Of a DNA stretch of 64,000 nt, positions 35,401 to 47,439 are shown piece after piece. Each line of letters opens with the position of its first letter. The first letter of the stretch is position 1. The stretch is from Alnus glutinosa (taxonomy: Eukaryota; Streptophyta; Magnoliopsida; Fagales; Betulaceae), in assembly GCF_958979055.1 (NCBI RefSeq), contig NC_084894.1:25389616-25453615 (forward strand), given 5' to 3'. The notes under the pieces are model-generated. The model made no database searches. It saw only the letters and a program-made list of their open reading frames with translations, and was not told the origin of the DNA. The translations under genes and the position numbers were made by a program.

Positions 35401-37422
35401 GATAGGCATGAGTATGTTGTGGATATGACTGAGGCAGCCCTGGGGGGCGCAACTGAGAGGGGGTGGGCATCTGCTGCTGTACAAATGGACCTTGCGGTAC
35501 AAAAGGCTGCTGATGCTGCACATATTGCTGAGCCATGGGCTGCTGAACTGGCTGCATAACAGGGTGCTGGTGGATTGGGTGTCCAGATTGTTGAACTGGC
35601 TGCTGTTGTGCAGGAGGGATGTTTTGCACTTGACCTGGTAATGGCAACAAAGCCGCCTGTTGCTGGCTTGGAATTGTAGCATGAGAAGGAGGTGGACGCA
35701 TAGGAGTATGTTGTTGAGGGAATTGACTTGGCATCTGACCAGAATGTTGAGATTGTGGCTGAGGCCCACCTTGAGGGTGCATGTGCATTTGATGTTGTTG
35801 TGGGGCTACTAGATGCATTTGCTGCTGAGGCGGAGGCTGAGGCTGAGGCTGAGGCTGAGGATACGATTGATGGCCCGTCACAGCATGGGCGGATGGATGC
35901 AGCATCTGAGGCTGGACATTAGGATTTAGGTTGGGATGTGGCTGAGAGTGATTTTGAACTGGCACTTGTAGCTGAGCTTGTGAATGAGGTTGGGATTGAG
36001 AAGGGGGATGTTGATGCACCTGTTGCTGAATCTGAAGCTGTGGGTGTTGCATCTGATGATGAGGCTGCTGATATTGAGGCACCGGCACATGTTGCTGTGG
36101 ATGAGGTTGGGTGGCATGGGGCTGAGCTTGGGGAAACGGCTGAGACTGAGGATGTGGGTGGCTTGGGACTGGCTGAAGAGTCTGCGACTGAATTTGAGAA
36201 TGTGGTAACACCACAGTTTGTGCTTGCTGTTGCAGGTTAACTTGTGCCTGGTTCTGAAGTTGAGTAACCGCTGGAGCTTGAATATGTGGATGTGATTGAG
36301 ATTGTCCAAGGGGCTGAGATTGTGGTTGGGTTTGAGGCTGGACATGAGGCTGAGGCTGAGGCTGTGGCTGGGTTTGGGGCTGAGGCTGAGGTTGATGCTG
36401 ACCAGTCCCATGCAGTGGATGAGCTTGCAAGTTCTGCTGAGGGTATTGCGGAACTGCAGGCTGTTGATAGGGGTAATACTGCTGATAATGCTGTTGATAG
36501 GGGTCATATCCAGGATACTGCTGGTAGTATTGCTGATACTGTTGTTGTTGCTGATACCACTGTTCTGGAGTCGGCACAGCAGACTGAACTACAGCTTGGG
36601 CTTGAGAATTTGGGTTTGCTTGCTGATTAGGATCCTGTCCAAGTGTAGTGGCTACAGTAGTTTGAGAAGTCTGGGCCTGAGGAGTTGTTACTCCTGCCTG
36701 AGTGCCAGCCTGAGTCTGATCGGCAGTTGCAGTTCCGCCAGTGGCTGAAGTGTCCTGAGCACCTTCTGCCTGCTGCACCTGAGGCTGCACACCCTGTCAT
36801 CATACCCAACAAAAAAAAATGTGAACCAACACACCAAAAACAATAAGCATAACATATTTCTATTCATCCAAACGAAAACTGTAAGGAAAATAAAATTTTC
36901 CACCACTCACAGGACAATTTTGAGCATGTTCCTGTACTTGACGATGCACGATTTGAATCCCACATCTGTTGCATACAACAGGGGAATTGCCAAATGCACA
37001 TCCAGTACAATGAGGCGTGCACTCAGATAAAGGCCCCTGCCATGTACATCCACTCCTATGGTAGAGACAATGAACTGCTATTTTGCCAATGGTTTCAGCA
37101 AGCGTTTTATTCGATTCTACAAGCGGCTGCAATGAGCAGTTATCAGAAATATTTTATCAGTAAATAGGAGGAATAATTGCAGTATAATAAAGACCACAAT
37201 AGTGAGAGAAAGAACCTTGGAATCTGCTTCAGTTATCAAGTAGCCATCATAAGGGCAGGCCCGAGTAGTACTCACAACGTATGTCAAACAGGGCTTACAG
37301 TATAAATGAGTGCATTGTGACTGTAATGCCTCATTCGGGTAGACAAGCAGACGACAGACAGGGCAGAAATACTCTCCAGCTAAAGTTTGAATGTTTAATA
37401 TGCACTCATTATCAAATCCCAT
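32418..37422 (-). CDS. RING / TRAF-type zinc finger, Gln-Pro-rich protein with C-terminal C2H2 finger
   Basis: The five coding exons are 37422-37216, 37126-36911, 36793-32975, 32795-32611 and 32499-32418, giving 1502 aa with every junction in frame. Residues 20-59 form a RING with ligands C20, C23, C37, H39, C42, C45, C56 and D59; the last ligand is Asp (CPYDG), as in TRAF-type RINGs. Residues about 85-141 are a Cys/His-rich TRAF-type zinc finger (CLYHRSGCTW..CNRCGIQIVH). Exon 3 (142-1414) is low complexity: first Gln/Pro/His-rich with many PQPQ runs, then acidic, then Gly/Arg/Pro-rich. Near the C-terminus WCRICKVDCETVGGLELHSQ..REH is a U1-like C2H2 finger that could bind RNA. An E3-type protein linked to RNA or condensates is inferred. 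A TTTAG acceptor just before the ATG implies a 5' UTR intron. I do not know an accepted symbol. Confidence 0.9.
35400..36700 (-). repeat. Coding low-complexity region (Gln/Pro/His tract)
   Basis: The third exon of the RING/TRAF gene here consists of degenerate CAG/CCT/CAC-type repeats on the minus strand, for example repeated GGCTGAG units on the plus strand at 36340-36395 and 35825-35860. It also yields long spurious frames on the plus strand. Confidence 0.85.
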
Positions 37423-38661
37423 TCTGACCTAAATGAACAGCTTCAGCTCCCACAGCGCATCAACGCTTTCACCTACATACAACTTTTACAGAAATATTCT
37501 CACACCCCTTCATAAATATCCTCACAAGCTGAGCTGATTCAAGCAATCCCCTAAGAATGACACTAACTAATAATAGACAATTTTATCAAATAAAATATTG
37601 ACTACATATCGATAGTAACAGGTACACCAACTCCAGATTCCATTGACAATTACAAAATAACCCGCAAATGTTTGCCAAATATAAATGGATGAAAATACAT
37701 ATCTTGACGAAACTAACGAGCACTCAAGCAAGCAAAAACCAAAAACAATCATACTCTTCAACTGTGAAATGCGAACGAACAGCATGAACAACGCATGAAA
37801 AACAGCCCTACTCATCTTCTTGGTCGCCGAGAAAGTTCAGCAAACGGTTACCGACGTAATTGAAAAGTAAAAGACTCGAAATTTTTTTCTTTCTTTTCCT
37901 CCGTCGATTTCTCAGCAACCAAACGATTTACAAGGAAAAGATACAATGCTACGGTGTAAGTATAAATCTCATACCTTAAATTATCCGCAATAGCGTCGAA
38001 GTTCGATCAAATACCTTAAACCCTAATCCCGCTATACCTGTCAAAAATAAAGAAACCCAAAAAAAAAAATTAATTGAGGGGTTTAGAGATCGGATTAATT
38101 CAGTGTATGATATGCAAAACAGTTAAGGAGTGGGACCAATGAATTGGAGACCGAAGATTGTTAGAGTTCGCCGGATACTGTTCGAGGCAGGTGATTCCTT
38201 ACGCACAGCTGAGACAGAGAGAAAGCGAAGGGCAACAAGAAATGTGAAAGCGGCAAAGGCCGTGCTCATATATAGTGGCATAAAGTGATGGTGCCAAACT
38301 GCCAATGGCCAAATGGCCTTTACTGTGCTTGGATTCCAGAGTGATGACGGCGTTAGGATATTACCCTAACGTCCACTGACGGCAGAAGTTCCAAAAATCT
38401 CTTTTTGTCTTTTCAATTTTTGTTTTTCCTGAGATTTTTTCATTTTATTTTAATTTTTTTATGAATCCATCAAACACCTGAAAAATGAATGGGGGATCAA
38501 GTAAATCTGAGAAAGTTTATTTAGGACGTATTTGTTCAGGTAATTTGTGTTATAGATTATAGCCTATAGGAGGAGTAAGGGAGTAAGCATTGGGTCGCCC
38601 CAAATCAACTGAACATATGCTATTGGGCCGGACTGACCAGGTTCCATTACCTCTCACTCAA
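37423..38661 (-). promoter_or_regulatory. 5' UTR intron and promoter region of the RING/TRAF gene
   Basis: On the minus strand a TATA-like CTATATATGA sits at about 38267-38276, and TTCATTTAG precedes GTCAGAATGG at the start codon, so an upstream non-coding exon is likely at about 38000-38240. AAACCCTAA near 38018 is a telo-box. Short frames here show no protein features. Confidence 0.4.
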
Positions 38662-38843
38662 GAGTAATGCTACACATCATCCCCTTGTCCTCTTTTTGTC
38701 CTCCCAAATTTGATGTGGCTCTTAAAATCACCATTGAATTTATGATAGATCATTATTGAATTTTGATCCAATGGTGATTTTAAGAGCCACATCAATTTTG
38801 GGAGGATGAAAGGTGGACAAGAGGATGATGTGTAGCATTACTC
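38662..38843. mobile_element. MITE with 9-bp TSD, 182 bp hairpin
   Basis: Flanked by CTCACTCAA at 38653-38661 and 38844-38852. The termini are GAGTAATGCTACACATCATC and its exact reverse complement. The two arms pair almost along their whole length (AAAATCACCATTGAAT against CCAATGGTGATTTTAA). Decayed relatives lie at about 11570-11720 and 43315-43470. Confidence 0.9.
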
Positions 38844-38897
38844 CTCACTCAAATCAGCCTCTTTACCTCTCTTCCCTCTTATATACGTCTCTTAAAA

Positions 38898-41800
38898 TGT
38901 AACGTCCTAAATTTCTGCACTACAGCTTTCTAAGTAAACCGTAAGTGTAATTATCTAAAATTACACGTAATATTACTATATAAAATAGCCGCAAATTTTT
39001 TTTTTAAAGATCAGAATTTTTTTCAAAAGTCTGATTGTACTAAAGCATGTAATTAAAACTTCACATTATATATATATATATGTAGTTTATCAAAACTGTC
39101 ATAGGCAGCAGACTATATTTTTTCCTAGGTTATTAGCAATCAAAAGTTGCCATAAGTGGCATTCTAAAATACATGCATCTAATACTACAAGTATTTTCAC
39201 TATTGACCTTAAGTCCGTCTGTCTTTCCAAAAACTGAGGCTTTCAGTTAACCTCTCTCATCATAGATCGGACACTCAAACAGGTCTGCATCTTCGTCTTC
39301 CTCCTCCTCAACTGCATCTATACAAATTATAGATAGAAGAGTGAGTCCACGGCTCAGCAAGTTCAAGCAAACTGACCATTTATAATTTGAGTCCTCAGTT
39401 GTTTATAAAATACTCCATCACTAGTATTTACTAGACAACCACGTATGCAGGGTTTTCACAAAGTTGTTTTTAAATAAAGTATAGCTAAATAGTAAACTAT
39501 ATAATAGACAATTTAATATATAATAGTAAAATATAAATATATTTCTTTGCATTTTCTTACTACATAATTAACTTCGCATTTTATAATATGAAGCAGTAAA
39601 ACAATTCATAATATGATAAGTAAAACATCAATTAAAATCATCATACTTTAAGCAAACAACATTGTAGAACATAACATATCATCTCATCATAATAATAAGT
39701 AAATTTATACTCACACTTATCATCAGGAGTTTGCTAAGTATTATCCCACTTAACCGTTAGGCTGTTAGGCAACTTTGTTTTCCCCTTCCTAACATCAAGG
39801 TGTTAGGTACATAATCCTCAGCTAACAGTTGGGCCTTTGCATGGATTTATACATAATTTTCATATAAAATTATCATTTTTGCAAATCACATTTTTCCTTC
39901 TAAAACTCAATCACTCTTCATAAATCATATCATTTGAAAACACATTTTCATTTAACATATATGTAAAACATTTCAAAATATATTCATACGTGTAATCAAA
40001 AAAACATGACTCAATAAAACATGTATAACATGCTTTTGTAAAATAATGCAGAATCAGTAAGTTTGAACTTACAGTTTTGGCTTATATTCCTTAGATAATT
40101 TTCTGCGTCTTCATATACTTTATGCATTAATATTGTACATTCATATTAACCTCTATTATTTATTTGATTATTTCCCATTCCTGAGCATTATTTTAAATCT
40201 TACAAATTTGGAAAATATAACGACATGTCTACAATGTCATAATGCAACTTGGGCATCATAACGACACATCTAAATATCTTAATATTATTTGGGCATCATA
40301 ACAACTATATAGCATTTTCACGTATTTTTCATACGGGTATTACTACGGCATCAGTATAATATTTATTTAAATATTTACCATTACTGGGGCATTACAATGG
40401 CGCTATTATAAAACACCTAAAAATATTTAGGCAGCACAACAACGCATTTGTAATTTTAAAAGAAGCGAAAAGTACATATAACCCCTTCAAATTACCACCT
40501 CATTGTCAATGTCCCCCCAAACTACCAATTGTGTCAATGTCCCCCCAAACTACCAATTGTGTCAATGTCCTTCTTTAAACTACAAAAAACTGTCAATATC
40601 CTCCTAATGACAAAAATACCCTTCATAAAATTATTAAAATAAAATAAAACTAAAAAAATATTTTAAAAAATATAAAATAACAAAAATTTGAACAAAAAAA
40701 TAATAATGATAAATTAAAAACTGGTTTTTTTTCTCCTTTTTTTTTTGTTAAAACAAATTATTTTTGTAAGTTTCAGTTATTTTTTCGTTTGGTTTTTTTT
40801 TAAAAAAAAAAAAAAATCATTCTTTTTCGTTTGTTTTTTTTTTTTTTAAAAAAAAATTGTTTTTATATTTTTTCAGTTATTTTTTCGTTTGTTTTTTTAA
40901 AAAAAAAAAAAAAATTCTTTTTCGTTTTTTTATTTATTTTTTCATTATTTATTTAATTTGGTTTTTAAAAAATAAATTTTTAGTTTTTATTTTTAGTTTT
41001 AGTTTTTTTTTTTTCGAATTTATAAGGACATTTTTGTCTTATTCAAAAAAATTTAAGGTTATTTTGTCTTTTTGTTGGTATTAGGGGGACATTAACATTT
41101 TTTGGTAATTTGAGGGGGGCAATTGACACAATTGGTAATTTGAGAAGTACATTGATAATTGAGTGGTAGTTTTAGGAGATATGTGTACTTTTTCCTTAAA
41201 AGAATGATTAAATATAATATAATTTCCTAATATATTCAATCACGCTTTTCTAGCAATTTGACATTATATCGGCATAATTTAAATTATAATAACTAAAATG
41301 AACCTAAACTAAGGACGAAATAATTGTACTTAGGACTCCCACTTCAAATCCCACTTCAAATAGCTCAAAAGTTTTCTTAAATATTTTTCACACTTTTGTT
41401 TTTTTTTTTTATTCAAGCCTCAACAACTTTACGTCTTTGAGTCTTTCTACAACACAAAAAGGTTCTACATTTGACATCTCCCTATTTCTTTTACTTTTTC
41501 TTCTTTTATTTATTTTATTCTTCTTAAAGCTACAAACGTCAAACCCAGCTTATAATTTTTTTTTCTAATTAAAAACCCATTAGTTAATCTTTATACAAAC
41601 TACATACAAATTTCACACTATTTTAATTAATCTATTTGAAGTCAAAGTATTTAAATCTTAAATGTTATGGTATGTTTGGGAACAATAAGAATCTTGATTC
41701 TATTTGCTACAGTATTCAGATTTTTAAAAAACAAATCAGATTTTATCTCACTTTTTCTAATTTTATCTCAGAAAATTAAATTATCCAAACATTTTTTTCA

Positions 41801-42034
41801 ACTTTATTTGTCTCAAAATTCGCGCACTAAATTATAGTTGAATTCAAATTTCACAAATCGAACATCCAAACATGCCATTATCCACAATGCGAATCAGAGC
41901 CTAGTGCGAACTGTCTACTTCTAAGTTCAAACTGAGGATATAAGATTAAACATCAAATATATTTTATCCAACTTATAACTATTATTTATACTAAAATATT
42001 ATTAGTCATATTAATAAATTTATTGGGTGTTACA
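38898..42034. mobile_element. Very long solo-LTR-like retroelement, 3.1 kb
   Basis: The termini are TGTAACGTCC.. and ..GGGTGTTACA, the TG..CA inverted ends of many plant Ty3-type LTRs. The 5-bp TSD TAAAA is at 38893-38897 and 42035-42039. There is no gag-pol. The phrase GAGTGAGTCCACGGCTCAG (about 39340) recalls large-LTR Ty3 elements. After removing the nested MITE and its extra TSD copy, about 2.4 kb remain. A complete but coding-less element (LARD-like) is the alternative. Confidence 0.65.
40465..41195. mobile_element. Mutator-like MITE with 9-bp TSD, 731 bp, nested in the LTR
   Basis: TTAAAAGAA is at 40456-40464 and 41196-41204. The TIRs pair as GCGAAAAGTACATATAACCC and GGAAAAAGTACACATATCTC and continue through TCAATGT-type phrases. 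The interior is mostly T and A homopolymer runs. Its left half is closely similar to the truncated copy near 47440-48010. Confidence 0.85.
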
Positions 42035-42039
42035 TAAAA

Positions 42040-42654
42040 TCTAACCGAAGCTAGTTAAAGAAGCCCCGATCAAACCCTAAAACTAAAACTCACAACAGTG
42101 ACAATACTCTCTCTCTCTCTCTGCAAATAGTTTTCAGAACCTCACCTTCATCTTATTCCATTTATCCATTGTTGATTAATGTATGAGTAACTCTGGGGGA
42201 GGAGACACGAACGGCAAAATTAAACTAAGGAGTTAAAAATTTTGAAATGATAAGTTCTCATTCATAACAATGGCATTTGATGTTACACCAACATTTTAGC
42301 TATTTTCTATATCCCATATCGTGTGGCATTTGATGTTATTGACATTAATTAAACACCAAGCAAGGGAAGGTTCGGGATCCTTTTTATTTAACGGTCAAAA
42401 TTTTGTTTTATTGCATATAACAATATAAACAAAAATTTCCTTTAAACTAGGTACGGAGAAGTTCCTATAACTCAATCTTTAAAATTGTCATATGTTCCTT
42501 AAAACATGTGATAATTTTTAAGAGACTTGCTACCTTTTCAATTGTTGTTCAATTCTCACCCAGCAGTTTTACAAATCAACAATTGAATCTGTTTTCTTAG
42601 ATGTGGTCTTACATATTTAACGGTTTATTTTAAAAAGATAAATGTTTTTCTAAC
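42040..42654. other. Spacer and left arm of an inverted-repeat element
   Basis: No gene is seen. At about 42560-42605 the phrase ATTGAATCTGTTTTCTTAGA is the inverted partner of a segment near 43220-43240 beyond the LTR that follows. Confidence 0.4.
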
Positions 42655-43176
42655 TGTTGGAAAAATATCTTGACCCATTGAGATGGGCCAAGCCCAATAT
42701 CAACCAAGCTCAGAGGAAAGTCATTGTATGAGCCGGATCAATTGGGCCAGTCAACAAATAGGCCCAAAAGCTAATGATGGCTAACTGCTAAGCCACATCC
42801 CTCCAAAATCGGTAAAAGACTGACTCTCCGATTATTATGGCACGCACCCCATGATCTGAGTCGGTTGAAGATTGACTCCCGGATTACTATGGGCCTATGG
42901 CATGTACTCCACGACTCCGCGATCCGGGACTTCAACAAATGCTCAAAGCTCGACACGTGGCCCAATGGAAAGAATATTACTCTTGTTACTCCACCTATAA
43001 ATAACTCATTAATACACATGTATGGGCCTATGGGGGGTCGATTCTTTGTGATTTAAGAGATACACATATTTGAGAAAATAATAACTTAAGCATAAGAGCT
43101 CTTGAGGATTAATACGTCACCAAACTTAAATCTGTTTTAACATCAACTTGTGTCCAACTCCTATTTAATTCCAACA
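42655..43176. mobile_element. Solo-LTR-like element, 522 bp
   Basis: The termini TGTTGGAA and TTCCAACA are perfect inverted TG..CA ends. A TATA-like CTATAAATAACTC lies at about 42993-43005. The interior repeats GGGCC motifs and has no coding region. No 5-bp duplication could be seen (CTAAC against ACTTT), so an old insertion or a recombined LTR is possible. Confidence 0.6.
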
Positions 43177-44851
43177 ACTTTTTTTTTTTTTAAAAAAAAA
43201 AAAATCAATAATTAGAAATGTAGGAAAACAGATCCAATGGTTTGTTGGAGTTGGATATAAATTGAATAGAGTCAAAAAAAACTTATATTTCTCTTTTTTA
43301 AACACACTATAAGGAGTAATGCTATAAAGAGGATTAGAGTTCTTCTTGTGTCATCTCAAATGTCATGTGGCTTTAAAATTACTATTAGATCAAAATCTAA
43401 TAATAATCATCTTAATTCAATGGTAATTTAAAAGTCACATCAAAATTAGTAGTACACGAAGAGACTTACCCCAAACAGAAGCACTCACAGTTAACTCCAC
43501 AAATTCCAACGTCTCCTCTTCTCCCTCTTGCAAGCCCATGGGAGTCCATCATTATCTCTTTGCAATTCATGAACTTCTATGATTTTTGGGTTGGTGGAGG
43601 CCTTCGAGCTCTCAGAAGAGAGCCGACACTCTTCCTAAAGGCTAAAGCGAGTGACGACACAGAACTTCTACAAACAGAATTTTTTTAATCACTGTCCACT
43701 ATTAAATTAATATTTATCTTAAAAGCTTAAACCAGTAAGAAAATATAAATTTAATTATGTAATGAATATTTTAACACTCTCCCTTACGTACAGGTTTAAA
43801 CTTTTTTTTAATAGGCGAGGCCCAACACGTGAAATATTTAATTAAAATAGAGTGAATAATAAAGTCAATGTTCGAACTCATGGCCTTTGACCCTGAAGCT
43901 TAAGTTGATAGAATGAGATAAATTTAATAATTTAATAAATACTTTAACATCCTCTGCGCTCCTAACTCCAAAATTTCTTTTATTTTTTCATTGTTACCCA
44001 TCTAGAGTAAAGCTCATTTAATCAATGCAAAATTTGAAACAGATTAAACTCACTACATTTTAACTGCTCGACACTTTGCTTTAATACGAATGTTTTTCCC
44101 CCCATGTTGATGCTAAAAAAAAAATTATCTGTAAATGAGATTAGGAGTAAACACAGAGTTTTTGGTAATTTTATTTATTTATTTATTTTTTCCTATCATG
44201 ATTGTATTTATGCCGATGTTGTTACCAAAAATTATCTTTTGTTTCTTCGGTCTTCGTACAGGCTCGAAGTTCTTCCTTGTTGGCTCTGCTCTGTCATCCT
44301 TGGACTCTGCGCTATCGTCCTCATTACTCTGCCAAACAGAATACATTGCTCATGATGCTTTTCAAGGAATTCATAGGGTCGTTAAAAGACTTCAAAAGGA
44401 ATCAACCATGATTTTATGCCTTTCAAAAAAAAAAAAAAAAAAAAAACCATTATTTTATGGGGTATACTTGAAGATTGGGGTCACCAACAATCAATTTAAA
44501 TTGTTAGAGTCCGTATAAAATAGACCTATTCATATTTATTGTAGATTGTCCAACCACCTACTCAAATACATGAGTTTCATATGAATTGCCACTTAATTAG
44601 AATAGAGCATTCTCATTGAGCTATTCAAAAGTGGTGTTTAGCCAAATTTTGGTTGAAATTCACAACAACTATCATTTATCAAGCTCTTTTTTCATTCTAT
44701 ATTATAATTCTTTGCCAGATTTGTACTCTATATTTGGAGAAACAATCTTCCTCTCTATCTTATATCCACATTTTTATAAGATATTTGGAACAATATAGAT
44801 TTGTACTCTATATTTGAAGAAACAATTCTTTGTCGCACATTTTTATATCCA

Positions 44852-44882
<31 letters not shown>

Positions 44883-46384
44883 CTGGAATAAAATTATATT
44901 TAAATAGAATATAATGAGATTTAAAGAGTTTATTGTGTGGTGCTGTTGTAAAGTTGCTAGTTAAACTAAAAATGTGAATTTTTTAGCCAAATTTTAGCTA
45001 AAGAATAAAGAGTTTACTAATGATATTCTTAGCAGCAGTTTCCCTTAAATTCTCATTAAACGTAAGGAATCAAACTACTTTTTGCTTCCATATTCAAATA
45101 AACTCTACAATAGCTCATATTATCATTTAAATATTCTTTAAATTAAATGGTAAATAATAAGGTAAAGAGAGAAGAGAGATAAAACATTTTTATATTAAAA
45201 TAATATTAAAGAAAATTAATTTTATTTCTATAGATTTAGGGTACAACATTTGGTTCAGGAAACATATATAAGAGAAGGAGGGGATGCTCCCTCCTCATCT
45301 CCCTTTCACTTTTTACTCCACGCTCCTATCATCCCCATTCCATTCTGGTTTTTCTTTTGTTTGCAGGTGTTATTCAACTAGATCAGCAATTTTAGCCTAT
45401 CCGCTATGCATCCATGAATTTACTTTCATGTTGTGCCGTTCATCTCTTCCATGGTCATTGCTGTTGTTTGTTGGTTGTGTTTTTGTTTTAAATAAGAGTT
45501 TTTTTTTTTTTTTTTTTCCTCTTCTCCATAGATCTGTCCTCATGAACGATTTATAGGATGAAAACTAATCATGTGTGAAGAGTTATCTCTCACGTCCAGT
45601 TTAAATAAATTTTTCTTTGATATTTGACTACCATTGTCTTAGATCGAGTATGCTCGAAGCATATATGCTATTTAATTATTTTTGCACATGTGTTAGTGGA
45701 AGATGAAAGTCATAGATAGTACTCTATTACAGGACTTTGTGATATAAGAGTTTTATGCTCGTAATCTTTGATCAATAAAATACTCGAATATTTTGTTAAA
45801 AAAAAAAAAAGGAAATCTGTTAGGAGGCTTTTAAAGAGTTTTTTCTATATTTAATAAAGTAAATGAATTTTAAGAAAGTTATTGTTAGTGTCCTACTAAA
45901 TTGCTAACAAATTGCTAAAGGATACTTTCCTGAACAGTTACGATAAGTGATAACAAAATCTGACATTAAATGATCATGCTTTAATGTTTCACATAATCAC
46001 AATATTCTTTTTTAGGAAAATGATTGATGGATCCCACGTATATCAATCTCACACTCATCGCAAACTTATACAAATTTCTTTTGAACTTACTGTCCCCTCG
46101 TAAAGAGAATGCCGTAACGGAAAGTTACGTACTCAAGTGCATCGAAACTTCTCGTGCAAGGACAGGCACCTAGAATAATGCTAGAACGGAGACGAATACA
46201 TTCTCCATTTATAGACAAATTCGTGCTTAATTGACAGCGACTGTGTTAGGTGCCTATGTAAAGTAAGATGGAAAATTAACAAAGGAGACAAATTTGGTAA
46301 GAGAAATCGAAGAACTTTATGAGCAAGTATCAAGCGGATCTCAACTCTTACGTACACAAAATTTGATAAAAATTACTTGATTCG
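43177..46384. other. Spacer with repeat remnants
   Basis: No gene is supported. Contents include an A/T palindrome at about 43180-43204, a decayed copy of the 38662-type MITE at about 43315-43470, and a poly(A) flanked by a short direct repeat at 44404-44459. A (CT)n microsatellite lies at about 44848-44875. A segment at about 45240-45810 has TATATAAG near its start and AATAAA before a poly(A). Confidence 0.45.
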
Positions 46385-46393
46385 TTAATTTTA

Positions 46394-46828
46394 GGGTTAA
46401 ATATGTTTTTAGTATTTGAGTTTTGAAGAATTGATTGTTTAGTACCAGAGTTTCAATTCGTATCACAGATGGTACTTCAGTTAAAAAAAGAAGAAGATCA
46501 AATTAGTACCTTAGTCAAGTTTTCTGTCTAAAAACTAACAGTCCGCCGGTTGACACGTGGCTGAGCCACCTCTCTTCTTTTTCTTTTTCTTTTTTTTTTT
46601 TTAAGTTTTTAATATTTTATAATTCATTTTTAAATATCTTTTATTTTTTATTTTTTTATACTAAAACACGTGACACATGGCGGACCGTTAGTTTTTTTTA
46701 AGGAAAACTTGACTGAGGTACTAATTTGGTATTTTTCCAAAACTGAGGTATCATTTGTGATGCGAATTGAAACTCAGGTACCAAAAAATAAAATTTTCAA
46801 AACTCGGTACTAAAAATGTATTTAACCT
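46394..46828. mobile_element. Mutator-like MITE with 9-bp TSD, 435 bp
   Basis: TTAATTTTA is at 46385-46393 and 46829-46837. The long TIRs are GGGTTAAATATGTTTTTAGT on the left and AGGTTAAATACATTTTTAGT from the reverse-complemented right. Similarity continues through GAGTTTCAATTCG(T/C)ATCACA for about 90 bp. Confidence 0.88.
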
Positions 46829-46988
46829 TTAATTTTATTAACTTTATAATTTCTTTAAATAGACGCTTATAATAAGATAAGATACAAAAAATACCTAAGG
46901 AAAATGATCAAAACACTCACAATGCATAACACCAAGGCACATTGGGGTGGGACCCACACATTGGGTCTCACCCTGAGAGGTGATTCCC

Positions 46989-47105
46989 GTACATCACATG
47001 TACAACAAGTGTACAACACCTCTCTCACATGGGGTGGGCACCACACACTGTGGTGCCCACCCCACGTGAGAGAGGTGTTGTACATTTGTTGTACATGTGA
47101 TGTAC
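46989..47105. repeat. 57-bp-arm hairpin, core of a fold-back element
   Basis: The arms 46989-47045 and 47049-47105 are near-perfect reverse complements around a 3-bp loop. Weaker pairing extends outward to about 46904-47176 (ATAACACCAAGGCA against TGCCTTGGTGTTGT). GTACA and TGTAC motifs recur. Confidence 0.88.
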
Positions 47106-47439
47106 ATTTATCATTTTCCGTCTCACCCCAATATGCCTTGGTGTTGTACCATTGTTGTACACAAAGAGTGCAAGGATCACTCCCCCATAACTAATTATAA
47201 ACAAAATTTTAAAATAAAACTAATCTTAATCCTAATTGATAACTACTGATCCTTATTAAATAACGTTATACTTTAACACAGATTATAATTTGATATAATT
47301 CATAATTAATCCTAATCCTAACCGTAACAGACTGTACTAATAAAACACTGGTCTGTTAAGGGGAAAAAAAAAAAAAAGAAAAAAAAGGGATAAAAAACTA
47401 ATTTTGAAAGAACTTGTACAAATGTTTTTAAAATTTTGG

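Noticed and set aside
35386-36507. Minus-strand alternative frames within the RING/TRAF third exon
   Set aside because: They overlap the 1273-codon exon in another frame and have a Ser/His/Leu bias from repeat codons.
35302-36748. Long plus-strand frames opposite the RING/TRAF exon
   Set aside because: They are mirror frames of CAG/CCT-rich coding repeats, with biased Leu/Arg or Ala/Glu composition and no domain.
40857-41084. Phe-rich frame
   Set aside because: Translation of T-rich tracts within the nested MITE.
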